NCBI GenBank assembly: GCA_034401135.1 | Contig: JAWZSP010000002.1 | Coordinates: 992,001-1,056,000 of the forward strand | Source: Volutella citrinella | Taxonomy: Eukaryota; Ascomycota; Sordariomycetes; Hypocreales; Nectriaceae | DNA length: 64,000 nucleotides | Direction of reading: 5' to 3' | In this document: positions 20,901 to 32,878 of the stretch, one piece after another | Layout: every line of letters begins with the position of its first letter | How positions within the stretch are numbered: the stretch's first letter is position 1 | Program-made: the position numbers and the translations under genes | The notes under the pieces: generated by a model | The model's input: the letters and a program-made list of their open reading frames with translations, nothing else | Database searches by the model: none | What the model was told of the DNA's origin: nothing

Positions 20901-22358
20901 GCACAGGTATGTCTTTATCGCTTCAGCCCATCAGACCCAGGCATTGACAATCCAGGCGGTATCGTTGCTCTGGGCGTCTTCCACCAAAGAGTCTCGCCAG
21001 AGGCCAGCGCCAAATCGTTCCGAACCCTCGCCAGCGACGCCTTCTCGCCCCGCACCTGGCTTAAGATACCCTTGACTAAGCTTTGGTTCACCTACAGATA
21101 CAAGAGCGAGGGCATCGAAAATGCGCTGAAGCGACAATTCGGCTCGCAGACCTATCTGTTCGGCCCGCTCGAAGAGCCAACAAGGCGACGGTCGTCGCCG
21201 CGTGTTGTCGCAGGAGTGGCTACCAAAGTCGCCGTCGTCACATCTCTACGAGGGCGTACCCAGCCCGTGCTGGTGGCCAATTATTCCAGAGACCCAGCGA
21301 AGGACGGAGGTGCGTGTTTTCCGGAGCACGCTAGACTTTCGAACTGACCGATTTTGAAGATGATATCCTTGCACGCGAGGCAAAGCAGTCGTGGGACTTG
21401 AAGACGTGGCAAGCGTATGGAGGACACAACCCGCCTCAGCACACAATCCCGCTAACAAGTGTGCAGAGCAAGAGCAACATCGGCTGCTCCAGTCTACTTC
21501 CGACCGTTCGTTCATGACAAGACAGAAAAGACGTACATAGACGGCGGAGTCGTCTGCAACAACCCCATTTCCGTCGCGTACAGCGAGTGCAACCAGCTCT
21601 GGCCGCACTCGGAGCCAGACATATTCCTGTCCCTCGGCACGGGGGTCACTATTGACCCCGAGAGCGGGAAGATGAAGACCAAGCATAGCCGTGCCAGACT
21701 CAGGGGGCTGCTGCCGGGAGGCGTGAGGACGGCTTACCAGACCGGGCTCGACATGGTGTCCAGCACCGTAGACTGCCAGAAGACGTGGGCCAGCTTCAAG
21801 CGAAACATCCCCCGATCGTCGAGGATATACGAAAACTGCCACCGCATCAACGTCGGCCTCCTCGAGAGCGTAGACCTCGATGACGTGGATAAGATGCAGT
21901 CTCTCGCAGACCGCGCCGAGCGCTACCTCACCGATCCAACCGTCAAGTATTGGAACTCGAGGTTCCCGTCGGGATCCGACCACGTACGCATCGTCGCCAA
22001 GCGACTCCTTGCGTCTCTCTTTTACTTCTCCCGCGAGCTGTATCGGCACATGGGCGCGACGCAAGAGCCGTACGTGCTGATTGAAGGACGAATTGGCTGC
22101 AGGCTGACGCCCGGGACTCGCTACGCCGAGACGCTGCTCAGCTCCGGTCTGAGATTCCGCCTACGGCACGTGTGCGTCAACAGTCGAGACGTCGAGTTTA
22201 CCAACCTAAAGTTCCAAAACAGGAGCCGGCCTTTTGACTTGGCTAGTCTGACAGCAGATGTGCAGTTGAGAGTGTTGGGGGGCGACAGGGACAAGGTGAT
22301 GGAGGTGCATATACCCGGCTGGACAGGGCCATTGTGGGAGCCAATATCAGGCTATTAG
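17926..22358 (+). CDS. Large multidomain protein: Cys/His clusters, P-loop GTPase-like domain and patatin phospholipase
   Basis: Nine exons: 17926-18113, 18182-18798, 18862-19333, 19399-20090, 20164-20743, 20794-20906, 20956-21309, 21360-21414 and 21467-22358; 1320 residues with consistent phase. Residues 1-62 are acidic and Ser-rich. A Cys-rich cluster with CRLC, CSGC and CRRC pairs spans about 77-115. A P-loop, GETGSGKST, lies near 206-214; DCEGFSG near 269 suits a G3/Walker B; IIIVNKDSG near 459 looks like a G4 (NKxD-like, but with Ser at the last position). A second Cys/His cluster (CLSC, CPTH, CESC, CPLGC) comes just before the patatin domain. That domain has all its elements: oxyanion DGGGIRG (about 848), nucleophile GTSTGG (about 884), RATSAAPVYF and catalytic DGG (about 1049). 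Inferred: a lipid acyl hydrolase controlled by a GTPase-like module. The start could instead be the ATG six codons later. Confidence 0.88.
20114..20129 (+). repeat. (CT)8 microsatellite in an intron
   Basis: Sixteen bases of alternating TC inside intron 4 of the GTPase-patatin gene. It provides the pyrimidine tract before the acceptor chosen at 20163. Confidence 0.8.
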
Positions 22359-24483
22359 GATGCAATTATAGAGTGAAAAGGCATTCATTCGCCCACTACG
22401 GAAAGCCTTGGTCCAGGAGATCCAGGGTGAAACCAGTAGAGCACTAATAACTAAGACGTAATCTCCAACGCGAACACATAGGACCAACTCCGGGGACTGC
22501 CTCATACCACCCTTCCCGGACCCTTACACTGGTGGTGTAACGAAACTAACCGAGAAGAGGACACCGCGCACGCATTCAGGGGCCCCCATCTCGTGGAAGC
22601 AATCAACAACGTACTCGGCGACAGTGTTGGAAACCACTCTGCCCCATGAGTACCACCAAGGACTTTAAGCCAAAAAGCCCCAGCTCTTGAGACGCGGCTG
22701 GGCGGCATTCGTCGGCAGGCGGTCAGCTTCCTTCCCGAGTGAGACCAAATGTACACGATGATGGACAACTTCAATGGCCGGTACTCTGGAGACAACCTTG
22801 ACTGCTGGGCCAGTCTATGGGCACCCTGTTAATTGACTAGCTTGAGGAGCCCATCTCCTATCTCAAGAGCCAGGATGTTGACAATAACGACCTTCTCCCA
22901 CAGATCGTGCCCCCAACACTTTGGCGTGAATACCAGACGGCTCATTTGGGGTGTCACCCTACTGGTCAACCAGCTGTAAGCTGCAGCTCGGTGCACTCGC
23001 ACGGACATTGTGTCGAGATCAACCTAGGGCTAGAATAGGCAGGACTTGAGCTGGCGTTGACAGAGATGCTCGATTCTATACGACTTAGAAGATCACTACG
23101 TCTCCCAAGCAAGCAAGCCGTCCGTCGATGTGCGGTTCGCTGGAACTGCGGTATCGACCAGGGCCTCGTGAATCGCACAACTCGGCTTGTTCCCTTGTGG
23201 GTATACCCGTCTGAGATGTCCCATACCGTCACTATAAGCGTAAACGATGCACTTCTGCTTTCCCGGATCTGTTTGTAGGCTATCAAAGATCAACAGGCGC
23301 TTCGGGACTGCACGACGCTCTAAACCATCAGGCGCCCAAGACGGGCATTGTACCCTTCATGGGAATTCTTGACTCTTTTGACATTGCCCTCGACTCTGGA
23401 ACATATTTCCGCGGCCCAGATCAAGCTGATCAGGAGCACCTCTCATCATGGCAACCTAGCTCCGACAGCTGTGGCTTGATCGGGCGGCATGACAAACGTC
23501 TAGAAGGACACTACTCCGCGGAGGTCAGCAACATACGTTAAGGAGCACATTAGTCCCTCTTACGAGATCGGACTTGATAGCTAGAGACGAGTTAAGTTCC
23601 CCACTTGCGGTTCAGTCATATCCACGTTGTCAACTACACAGTCATTGAACCTATGTCCCTCGGCGTACAGGATATTCGCACGCCCAGATGTCGAACAAGC
23701 TGCCATCGGTTTGATGGATGGCTGGTATGCTCATTGACTCGCAAGAGAATGGCCCTCGGCCGCGACCATGTAGTTGAGAAAGTATGATGTTGACTTTCTT
23801 GGCAAATAGGACGATTTTACGCCTCTTATCTACGGTTGGAAGCCATCAGGAAAACACAGCCTCCTCGCATATCACAGCACGAGTCGAGAACAAACTTTGT
23901 TAGCAGTCTCCAGCCGCTGATAAGAGCTTCCTCCTAAAGTTAGATCAGGAAGCTCAGGAACCAGCCCTTCTAGGGGACCCAAACCTTGAACTATACACAA
24001 TGACATTGTGTTGGATGCGATGAAGTGATTGGTGGCTGGTGGGCTGAGTTTGTGCAACAGGAGTGAGCCTTCTTCTGTGGCGAGGTATCGGCATCTTCGC
24101 GGCAGCCAGCACGGATGGGGCAATGACCAATCGACGATCTTATCAGGGTGGTGTGATGAGATAGTACTCTATCAAGCCTATCATGGGCATGGCGCCTCGG
24201 GGCTGATGGCGAGGCCGACCAGGTCTGGGGATCGCCCAACCCCTCTCCTTGTTAGCCTTTGCGCCAGAGAGACTGGACAGCAGCCAGGCGGGATTGCGTG
24301 AGACCTCTTCCCAAGACCCAAACGACAATGGGAATGCGGGATTGGGTGTTAGGGCTAGCTCGCCCCAAAATAGACAGGGCCATTGCGCCAGCCCCCCTCC
24401 CCGCAAGGTGGGCCGTGGACGGGCAGCCTGGGCAAATGAACTCGCTGAGAAGGGCCCGTGGCTTGCCCAGGACCGAGAGGGCA

Positions 24484-24524
24484 GGGGAGCTAAGGGAGGG
24501 AAGAGGGGGAGGGGAGGTCGGGGG
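24484..24524 (+). other. Potential G-quadruplex sequence
   Basis: Six runs of three or more G (4, 3, 3, 5, 4 and 5 bases) separated by loops of 1-6 bases on the plus strand. It meets the usual sequence rule for an intramolecular quadruplex. It lies in non-coding sequence 4.4 kb upstream of the next gene. Confidence 0.55.
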
Positions 24525-26702
24525 CGAAGGCGAAAGCGAAGGAGCGAGGCGAGGCGCAGGCCGGTGGTGGGCTTCGGACGTTGGACACTTGCTGGTGGTG
24601 GGATTGGACTCAGCCGCCGCAGATCGAGGGGAATTGGTTTCTTTCTCCCTAGGCGATGCATGTCGATCGAGGGGCGTGGTCATGCAAAGGGCGGGTGCTC
24701 TAGAAGCTGTGCACCATTTCTCCCGCACCGGGACTGCACCACGCAGGAGATTTGTCGGCTGCTTGGAATAGGCAAGGGCGAGAGGCACCTGGCGGCAATG
24801 CACACGGGAGGGAGCATGGTGTGTCAGTTCTAGTGTCAGCACCCGCCGTCTTCCCGCCCAGTGCGATCCGATGGCGCACAGCGACGAGAGGCTGGGTGGG
24901 TGATGCGCCTGCGACCCAGCCGGAGCAGCGTGAGCGCTCTGCAGCTTCTCGAATCCTCTGGTAGGAGCAGGGCCTCAGGTGTCTCGTGAGCATGGCCAAA
25001 TTGGGAGTGACCAGCTGGCATTCCACGCAGATGGGAGGATTTCCTGCGCCCATCTCCTCATGGCATCTGATTTCATGCCACCAGGCTCAACGCGCAACAG
25101 CAGGCAGGCCGTCGACGCCATCAATCCACCATCGTCATTGTCTCCACGGCCGCGCCGCCTTAGGTGCTGACTCCTTCGCCGTCAGCTGCCGCTGCATCCT
25201 GGCAGGGCCCCTTGTGTCCAGGCAAGCCTGGGTCCCCAGCGCCTTGGCCCTGACGCCCGCCAGCTGCGCCCCGCCCCATTGAGCTCGATTCGCCAAGTTC
25301 CCAGTCGCTTCTGTTGCGCTCAGCGAGCCATGCCGAAGGAGTTCCTGCGTGGGTGGAGCTCTACGGGCCTGCAAGTCTCGAACTGCACCCTCGGGCGGGC
25401 TCTTCGACAGGAGCTGGTCGGCGCTGTCGCCATTCTCGACGAGCCCCAGGCCCGGCCAGGACATGTCAGGCCAGGGCTCGCTTGGGATGGAGACGAGTAC
25501 CCCAACAGGCATGACGCTGGACCGATCGCTCGCCAATGACGACAGTGTAGGAGGCCTGGCCTGAGATTCGCCGTTCCCGCGCGCGTGGCATGTCAATCTC
25601 TCTGTTGTATGGAGCACATGGATGGACATGGGCGCCTGCAGAATGACGAGCCGCAACGGAAAGCGGGAGGACGGTAGGGACCAACACGATACGATATCAG
25701 GTCCCTTCAGTCTCCCGCCAACTGCAGTTGTATGCAGCCAGCGAAGCCATTCTGTCTCGGCGTCTCAGCAGCCTGCATGGCCTGAGGCAACAGCGCCCCA
25801 TAGCGTGCAGCAGGTGAGGGCCTGGACAATCGGGTCCCAGCCAGTCAGAGCGACGTCTAATTATTGCCGCTGCCATGGCGGGCGTGCTGCTGCAGGGTAA
25901 GCTGGGCCAGAGTGGCGTGGGTTGGGTATCATGGCGGCAAGATCGCCTGTCGGGTGCCCTGCTTCGGGTTCGACGATGGTCGTGGTCGCAGTGGTGAGCC
26001 GAGAAAAGGTCCAAGAGTTTCCGGCTGGCTGCCGGCATGCAACACCGCCAACGACGAGCCCGTCAATTTGCGCAAGTGTGAGAGCGAGTGGGTGTGTGAG
26101 GGTGAGGGAACGGGAACGCCATCATGACCATCGCTTGCCGCTGGCTGGCTGACTGACGGGCTACGCCGTGGATGAGGTGTGGAGCGAGCAGGCTGGGGCA
26201 TGGACGTGAGCATGGTCATGGCACCACTGACTGGATCGGCAGCTTCCCCCCACTCAAGCCCACGGCCCACCACACTAGGCGCCTCCACAGTGCGCAGAAG
26301 CAGTGTGCTGCCGCCACGTTTCCAGTTGATGACGGAGATGGACCCATGTCCACCTCTGCGCGCCTGTCACACGCCGTCGCCACGATTCACCGTCTCGTGT
26401 GTCCACCACGCAACGCCCGTTCTCGCCACCACAGTGCGCATAGTCCATCTCCCCCAGGTCCCCAGGTCTTGGAGGTCTCGGTGCCCGCCTCCCTGCCGTC
26501 CCCTTCCTGGCAGCCGCCCAGTCACAGCGGATTGCCCCCCTCCCTGCAACGCATTGAAGGACCTGATGTGCCGCCTGCCTGCCTTCACCTACTTTTGTGA
26601 ACACAGTGGGCCTTCGTCCTAGTGCCTAACGTCCACTGCCTCATCTCGGTGGGCGGCGGCGCACCACACACAAGGTTGCAGAGGACAAGGCGACTTGACA
26701 GG

Positions 26703-26729
26703 CACCCTGAGCACCCTGAGCACCCTCAC
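26703..26729 (+). repeat. Three-copy 9-nt tandem repeat
   Basis: caccctgag is repeated twice exactly, followed by the variant caccctcac. It lies within the gene-poor region; no function inferred. Confidence 0.7.
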
Positions 26730-28953
26730 AAGTCTGAGCACCACCCCAAGCGCCGTCTTTGGGCTGCTGCGGCCAGGTTCCGGCCACCAGGGTTCACGAA
26801 AGTAACCTCACAGGTTGCAGTAGCTGCAGAGGTGTAACGCTGTCGAGTGCCACGCCAACTAGAGCTACCCTCTTTGCCACCATAGGTCCCGCGAGCGACC
26901 ATGTACTCACGCCGCATCCAGTACATGTTCCCTTAGCAGGCGCCCCTAGGAGTAATAATAGAGCACTCTCGGCACTGCACACTGGCTGGCTGGCCTTGGC
27001 CTCGTTGCAAACGCCAGGCGCGGCGGGCTTGCTGACGCACCACACCACACGCATGCTGCAAGCAGGCCCTGGACAAACAGCCTAGGGACAAGTGACTCGG
27101 AGGACCGACGACTTGAGAAATGGGAGCAACCAATACAGACGAACAGTCAAGCGCAGGTACCGTCCATCCCCACACGAGACTGCAATGTTTCCCCTGCCAA
27201 AGGGGACGCAAGACCCAAGACGCAGGACCGTGTTCAGCCGCCCGCCGCATGCCGTCTCGCGTCTTCGCAGACACGCGGCTGTGGATAATAACAATTTCAG
27301 CGTCAAAACAAACAGAAGACAACCGCCAGGAGAAAGGGGTCGTCGCACCCTGATACAGTGTACAGTGCTGCTATTACACCCTTCTGCATACCTTAGTACC
27401 ACCGCTAGTATGAGGCCCTGTAGTAATGGAGGTGAAAATAATTAGCACCACATCCAATGCCAGCTGAGGAGCGCCCCAAACCAGGAATACCAGGGGCGGT
27501 GCGGCAGTGCCTGAGGCCGCTGGGCAGTTCCCTAGCCGTAGAATTCCTGCTAGTCCCCTCGCGCAGCGAGTCGAATGTTCCATGGTGTGCTGGTGGATGC
27601 ACAAGAAGAAAACTGGATGTCAACAGAGGCGCATGCTCTCAACGCTCGACACAGTTTGGCACGCACGGCACTATCTGCGCAGGGCTGCCAGGACTGGGCT
27701 GGCAAGCTGGGGTCCCAAGGTCCTCACTGGGTGGGCAGCTTGGCTTGGGTGGGCACCCATTGCAGCCACTGGAAGACAGCCCACTGGAGAGCCCGCTGCA
27801 AAGCCCCTCGATGGGTGCCGGTGGACGAAGACGAGGATGTCCCGCGGCAAGGCATGGTACGTACTCGCTCGTAGTAGTAGGGCAAAGGGTGGGGTGTCGA
27901 GGGGTGGTGCGATGAATTGCGAATCCTGGAGTCGAGCACCGGCGTCCTGCTGGGGCACGCTGGTTGCGGTCAAGTGACAGTCTCTGGAATGGACGTGCCT
28001 TTCGCCGCACTGGGCTCTGGGGAGGGCGACGGCCTTGGGAGCACGAGACCGGGTAGAGTTGCAGTCTGGCGAAACCTGGGTGACAGGTGTAGGACACCCA
28101 GAACGGCGAGTATCTCCCTAGGACGCCGCTACCAGTAACAGGAGCTGCTCAGGCCGCAATTGCTCTGCGACACCGTCTGCGAGCGGCCTTCTCCCACTGT
28201 GCCGCATCGAGCCAGGCGATGGGCGCATGCCACCAAAAGATTACACAGTGGCGTGCGCTAGCCCTCTTCCAGAGTAGCCCATGCACCATCCGCCCAATCG
28301 CCAGGCGGTGGCGACCCCGGCGGGGCGGCCGGTTGCAGGCCCTGATTGGGATGCGGTGGAGCCGGGCTCATCTCTGGCTCTGTCACTCGCCCGCACGGAG
28401 CACCGCCTGGCTCCGTACCGGGACCGCTCGCAGCCATTGGCAGCCCTGGCACCCTGGCTAGCACGGCCTGGTTCCAGCCGGGGGCCCCCCAAGCGTCCCC
28501 AACCAACAAAACCCGTAGTGCAGCCCGCCGTCTCCGGTGTGTTCCTTCCCACCCTCCCCCCATCCCATCCGACCTGCCAGCCTGCTTCTTATCATCCGTC
28601 CCGATCCTCGCTTGTCTTCGTTCTCCCACACAACCCCGTTCCGTATTTGACTCTTGCACAATCCCGCACCTCCTACGACTCATCTTCCCCATACCTATTC
28701 ACCTCCGCCTTGTCGCTCCAATCGCCACCACCACAACCAACGACGACCTTTCGCCTCGACTCTACATCGCGCCCTCTTCTTGAACGTGTTATAGAGCCCT
28801 TGCATTCTCCCCACGGAATCTCGGCTTCTCACATTTCGGCGCACACACCGCCACTCACCGCACGCATATATCCGCCGCGCATCGCATATCCAGCCCTGGA
28901 GTCGCTGTAGCTTCCCGCTCTCCCCCGTCCATTGCTTCAGAAGTCGATACATA

Positions 28954-29577
28954 ATGTCTGCATACTATCACTACAACGCCCACGCAGCGCATCCCGCTCC
29001 CGTCTCCCACAACCACCACCACGGCCGGAATCGCAGGGCCCCCCGCCTCTCCATGTCCCAGAACGCCCAGCGCCAATTCCGCGGCGTCCGAAGTATGAAG
29101 GAGCTCAACGAGTCCGCCGCCCTCAGTGCCTTCCGCATGAAGTTTGAGACCAGCCGCTCCTTTGATCTGGAGGATGATCTCGAGTTCTGCCCCAACCTCC
29201 TGTCCGAGAGCGACGTGAGTTCACCCAAGCTGATGGCCCCACCATGCCCCCTCTCCCCGTTCTCAATCTGACCTCCCCAGATGGTCTCCATCTCCAGTGC
29301 CTCGGAGCGCTCCTCGCTGGCTAGCAACTCCCCGGATGCCTCTCCCACGCAACAACCTCAGTCCGTTGCTCCTGGCTTCTCCCTCAACTCCGCCTCCCCC
29401 GCCTTCATCCCCCCCAGCTTCCAGCCTCAGCCCAGCCTGAAGCTGCACCAGCCCTCGGCCACCCGCGGTCGCAACGCCATCCCCATCATCAACCCGGCCA
29501 CGGGCATCACCATGTCCAGCCCGCCTCAATCCGTATCGCCTGGCAGGATGCAACAGTCCATGGGACGTCGATGGTAA
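28954..29577 (+). CDS. Conserved low-complexity fungal protein, function unknown
   Basis: Two exons, 28954-29214 and 29281-29577, joined in phase 0 across a 66-nt intron; 185 residues. The N-terminus is His-rich (HYNAHAAHPAPVSHNHHHGR), followed by a basic stretch and a conserved-looking block, RQFRGVRSMKELNESAALSAFR and SRSFDLEDDLEFCPNLLSESD. The second half is Ser/Pro/Gln-rich and ends MQQSMGRRW. I recall close relatives across Sordariomycetes without a known role. There is no signal peptide or membrane segment, and the protein is probably largely disordered. The SFDLEDDLEFCP motif and the RRW end are the best candidates for functional short motifs. The very long upstream region with a pyrimidine-rich leader suggests complex transcriptional or translational control. 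The start is the first ATG after that leader in a cataATGtc context. Confidence 0.8.
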
Positions 29578-31648
29578 GGCAGCCTCGCCGCTTCACCCCC
29601 TCAACCGTGTTGAGAGGTTGTGCGGGTGCCGTCGTATCTATCGGCGATGCGCCTTGACAGTGTAGAACTTCCCCTTCCGCGCTGTCAGCAACTGTTCATC
29701 TTGGCGGGCACACTGATTGACCGAGTTCTGAAGTTTGGCTTCGTCTTCTTCTCTCTGCGGGCTGGTTTCCTCGAGGCTTTAATGGGTGCGCGACGCTGCT
29801 TGATGCGGCTTGCGCGCTCACCTGTTGCCTCCCAAAACAACAAAAAATTCACCAACTTACTACACCTCACCTGTATAAACATCCTTAATCGACATACACC
29901 CCTTGTTTTAATCGAACAAGTTTCAATCGAGGATATCACCACCGGCGCGGCTTGAGAAAGATTTCGATACCATTTTTCGACTTCGTGGTTTTGTTTACGG
30001 CTATCAAATACCTATTGGGTTCTCGTGTCCGCCTCGCAAGATGAGGCCGCTGACACGGAATGGCGTTTTTTGTGCATTCCAAGACGACATTGCATACGGT
30101 GTTTTTAACTGACGGATGTGGACGGGTATCTGCAACTTATTCGGCATCTTGTTTTGATTTATCGGGAGCGAGCGGCGATCTCCTCCCCAACAAGCCAAAA
30201 ATGTCTTCTCCTCATCACGGTCATGGGTTCATGAAGTCACCAAGAGAAAAAGAAACACATAGAAGGGAGTGCTTTTCACGAGCGGTGCTTATTTGGGTAT
30301 TCATCTGTTTTTTATCCACTCATGTCAACTGGTCGCATCAGGGGTCACAGGGGTACGGGGCGGTGGTTGGATTTGAGTCGAATGCTTGCACACAACATCT
30401 CCGACGCGCGGACGGTCTTGTTTTTTTTTGGGAATATCACGGGAGGGAGTCGGTCGAATTTTGTGGACTGGTCCTGCCTGCTGCACTGAAATTGGAAAAG
30501 AGGTTCAGGCCATTTTCTTTCTTTCTCTGTATCATTCTGGGGCGGCCTATATATTTGTCCTCGCGCCGTCTTTTTTGGATTTTACCTCTTTGGTCTTCTT
30601 TGTCGGCTATATTAGCCTGGCTCTGTTCTCTAGGTCTGATAGCTCGTCTCTTAGCGAGGGACGCTGTCAGAGCTCGGGGGCATTCCAGGTGAGGAGTGGT
30701 TTTCTGGGAGCGTTGCTGGGTTGTCTCGTCCGGGTCGGGGCCGGTTTGGCCCCTCCCTTTGCAAGCATCTGGAGTGACGGCGGTGCGGCTATGACATGAT
30801 CTGCGTTGTGGGACGGTTTTTGGGATCAAAGGGCCCTCGAGCCTGGTTTTGCAATGGGTATAGCGGATGTGGCTATTGTTAACACCTGGGATACGGCGCT
30901 GTAACGGTTGCGACGCGGTCTGTGAGCCGTGTTGACGAGAATATACGATCTGTTCAAACAATTATGACTGTTCCATGACTGATGCGATTGTGATGGCTTG
31001 ATCAGTGGTTGCCGCCCACATCGTGCCCACCAGACTGGCGTATCTCTATCATGGAAAAGACGGGAGTTGACGAATGCTTTGCGGGACGAGGCAATGATTA
31101 CAGTAGGAAACGCTTGAGGCGTTGACCCTTACTTGGTCTCGTTGTAACGCTGACTTGAGGTGTTGACCTCTGGTGGCTGGCCAATTCAGGCACTAGTAGT
31201 GTAGGGCCACTGCGGGATGCGTGACTACCTCAGTGGTACACATCCGCGGCCATCACCACCAGGGCTACAAAAGACCTTCCACCAGCAAACTCAATCCAAG
31301 AGGGGACAATGGGCCTGTCCCTTATCTGTTTGTGGAAATCGTCGATCGATGCCAATGGATGATGCCAGCGGGGCATTGCCAGACACTGTGGTGGATTTGA
31401 TGATGATGGTGACGTCACGTCATTGTAACGCCCGCCGAGCATTTGACTGGCAGTCAGGAGATATAGCGTTTGGCCATTGACTAGAAGAGGGGACAAAGGC
31501 AGCTTATTTTACATGCCTCTCCCCCGCCTCTGTTGATGGAAGGCATTGTTATCCCTGGTCGACATTGAGCCTCATCTCGTCCCTGATCCATCATCCATCA
31601 GCATCCGCATAGCTCTACCATCGAGACAAAAGCAATATAGCTGCCAAT
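29578..31648. other. Long intergenic region
   Basis: 2.1 kb after the low-complexity protein gene. The first part, T-rich to about 30650, is likely a long 3' untranslated region. A 210-codon open frame at 30060-30692 has no protein-like features. No RNA gene signal is seen. Confidence 0.5.
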
Positions 31649-32163
31649 ATGCTGTCAGCACGATCTATCTTAACTGCCCGGCCCCCCGCCGCCAGGATCA
31701 TCCTCAGCCGCGGCTTCTCCCTGTCGACGCGGCGCAGCCTGGGCCTCAAGGAGTCATCAAGCCGTACGAATCCCAGTCCTTTTGCAAGCCCCAATCCCAT
31801 CACCTCCATCATGAGACCAGCAGCAAATAGGAAAAAAGAAAAAGAAAGAAGAGAAAATAACACCTTGTCTCACCCACATCCCGCGTCCCATGCACGTACA
31901 TACTAGAAGTACACACGCTGACAGCCGCCCTCGCAGAAACCCACAAAGACTACGACATGCACAACCGGGACTTGCGCGTCAAACAGAGCCGCGGCGAGCA
32001 CCACTGGCAGCCTGAGCTCGCGACGGAAAGCGAGGAGGCCGTCCGGGCGGACCGGTCGCAGTCGGGCACCATCGCGACCGAGACCAAGACCCTGCAGGAC
32101 CGGGCCAAGAGAGCTGCCGAGGAGTCGAAACGGGCGGGCACGAGAATGGGTGACAGTTCGTAG
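31649..32163 (+). CDS. Small mitochondrial protein, function unknown
   Basis: Two exons, 31649-31763 and 31937-32163, split by a 173-nt intron (donor GTACGA, acceptor CGCAG); 113 residues. The N-terminus (MLSARSILTARPPAARIILSR) is a textbook mitochondrial presequence: Arg, Ala, Ser and Leu, no acidic residue. The mature part is hydrophilic and helical with HHWQPELATESEEAVRADRS and ends in a Lys/Glu-rich helix. Reading straight through the intron would give a different tail ending at 31906, so the splice is chosen because the second exon restores a charged conserved-looking protein. I recall similar small unannotated proteins in Sordariomycetes, but no function. It lies upstream of the SAM carrier gene on the same strand, 715 bases away. 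Confidence 0.7.
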
Positions 32164-32878
32164 TTGGGTGTTTTGTCTGAAGCTGTATGGGCTAGGATGA
32201 AGAATGCATGACGGGCTATGGAGGAGCTATGATGCAGCAATGCATAGTCGTTCTGAACAAGAAGCACACATATATCGGTTGTGAAAGTGGATACATTCTT
32301 CAAGGTGGTTGGCATAATTAATTAATTGACAAATTGTCTGACCTTGACGGATCACACTAGTCTACTCTCAGTGCCAGTGGGGCGATTCATTTGATAGTTG
32401 AAGCAGGTGAGTTGACTACTCTCATCTGCTGCTCATCTTGGTCGCCTTTTCCGTCCAAGTTAGATGATGGTCAACGCTACGGCGCTCGCAACGCTAGAGA
32501 TATATTATTTAGAGAACTTGGATCGAAGAAGAACACCACCAAGATCCAACCTCTAAAAGCAGAAAAACACACAAGTCCTCTATTCGTCGCTAACTGACGT
32601 ATTTATACATCGTTTTCAAAGTCTAGGGTATTTGAGTATGGCTCACGCGACACACGCATCCTTATCGATAAGCAGCGAGCTACCCCCCAAGTAATCATCG
32701 CCAATTAATTTTCGCCGACCTCGGGTCCGGAACACCGAGCACACCCCGTCCCTCGCCAACAACCTCCACCACCACCACGACCCCCTCCTCCCCTCGCTCT
32801 TCCGGGATCAAGGCGCCCGCCCAACAGCCTCCTCCTCCTCCTCTCCCTCTATCCCTTCAATCCTCCATTCATTTCGCA
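32164..32878. other. Intergenic promoter region of the SAM carrier gene
   Basis: 715 bases. The last 100 are a strong C/T-rich tract (ccaccaccacgac, cctcctcctcctcctctccctc), typical of highly expressed fungal genes just before the start codon. Confidence 0.55.

Larger units (their letters stand above)
22359..28953. other. 6.6-kb gene-poor region
   Basis: No open frame here has recognisable protein character, intron-spanning continuity or domain motifs on either strand, although several GC-rich frames reach 150-210 codons by chance. Features: a G-run cluster at 24484-24524, a 9-nt tandem repeat at 26703-26729, and a C/T-rich tract from about 28520 to 28930 running into the next ATG, as expected of a long 5' leader. 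It is probably promoter and leader of the gene at 28954, plus the 3' end of the patatin gene. Confidence 0.55.

Noticed and set aside
24143..24842. Several overlapping 170-196-codon open frames on both strands
   Set aside because: All arise from one GC-rich purine/pyrimidine-skewed stretch. They are Arg/Pro/Gly-rich, mutually overlapping and without domain or splice support.
28281..28910. 209-codon open frame just before the gene at 28954
   Set aside because: Ser/Pro/Leu-rich composition from C/T-rich leader sequence, no conserved motif; more likely untranslated leader.
30060..30692. 210-codon open frame with hydrophobic C-terminal part
   Set aside because: T-rich sequence gives chance hydrophobic residues. 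It lies in the likely 3' region of the preceding gene and resembles no family.
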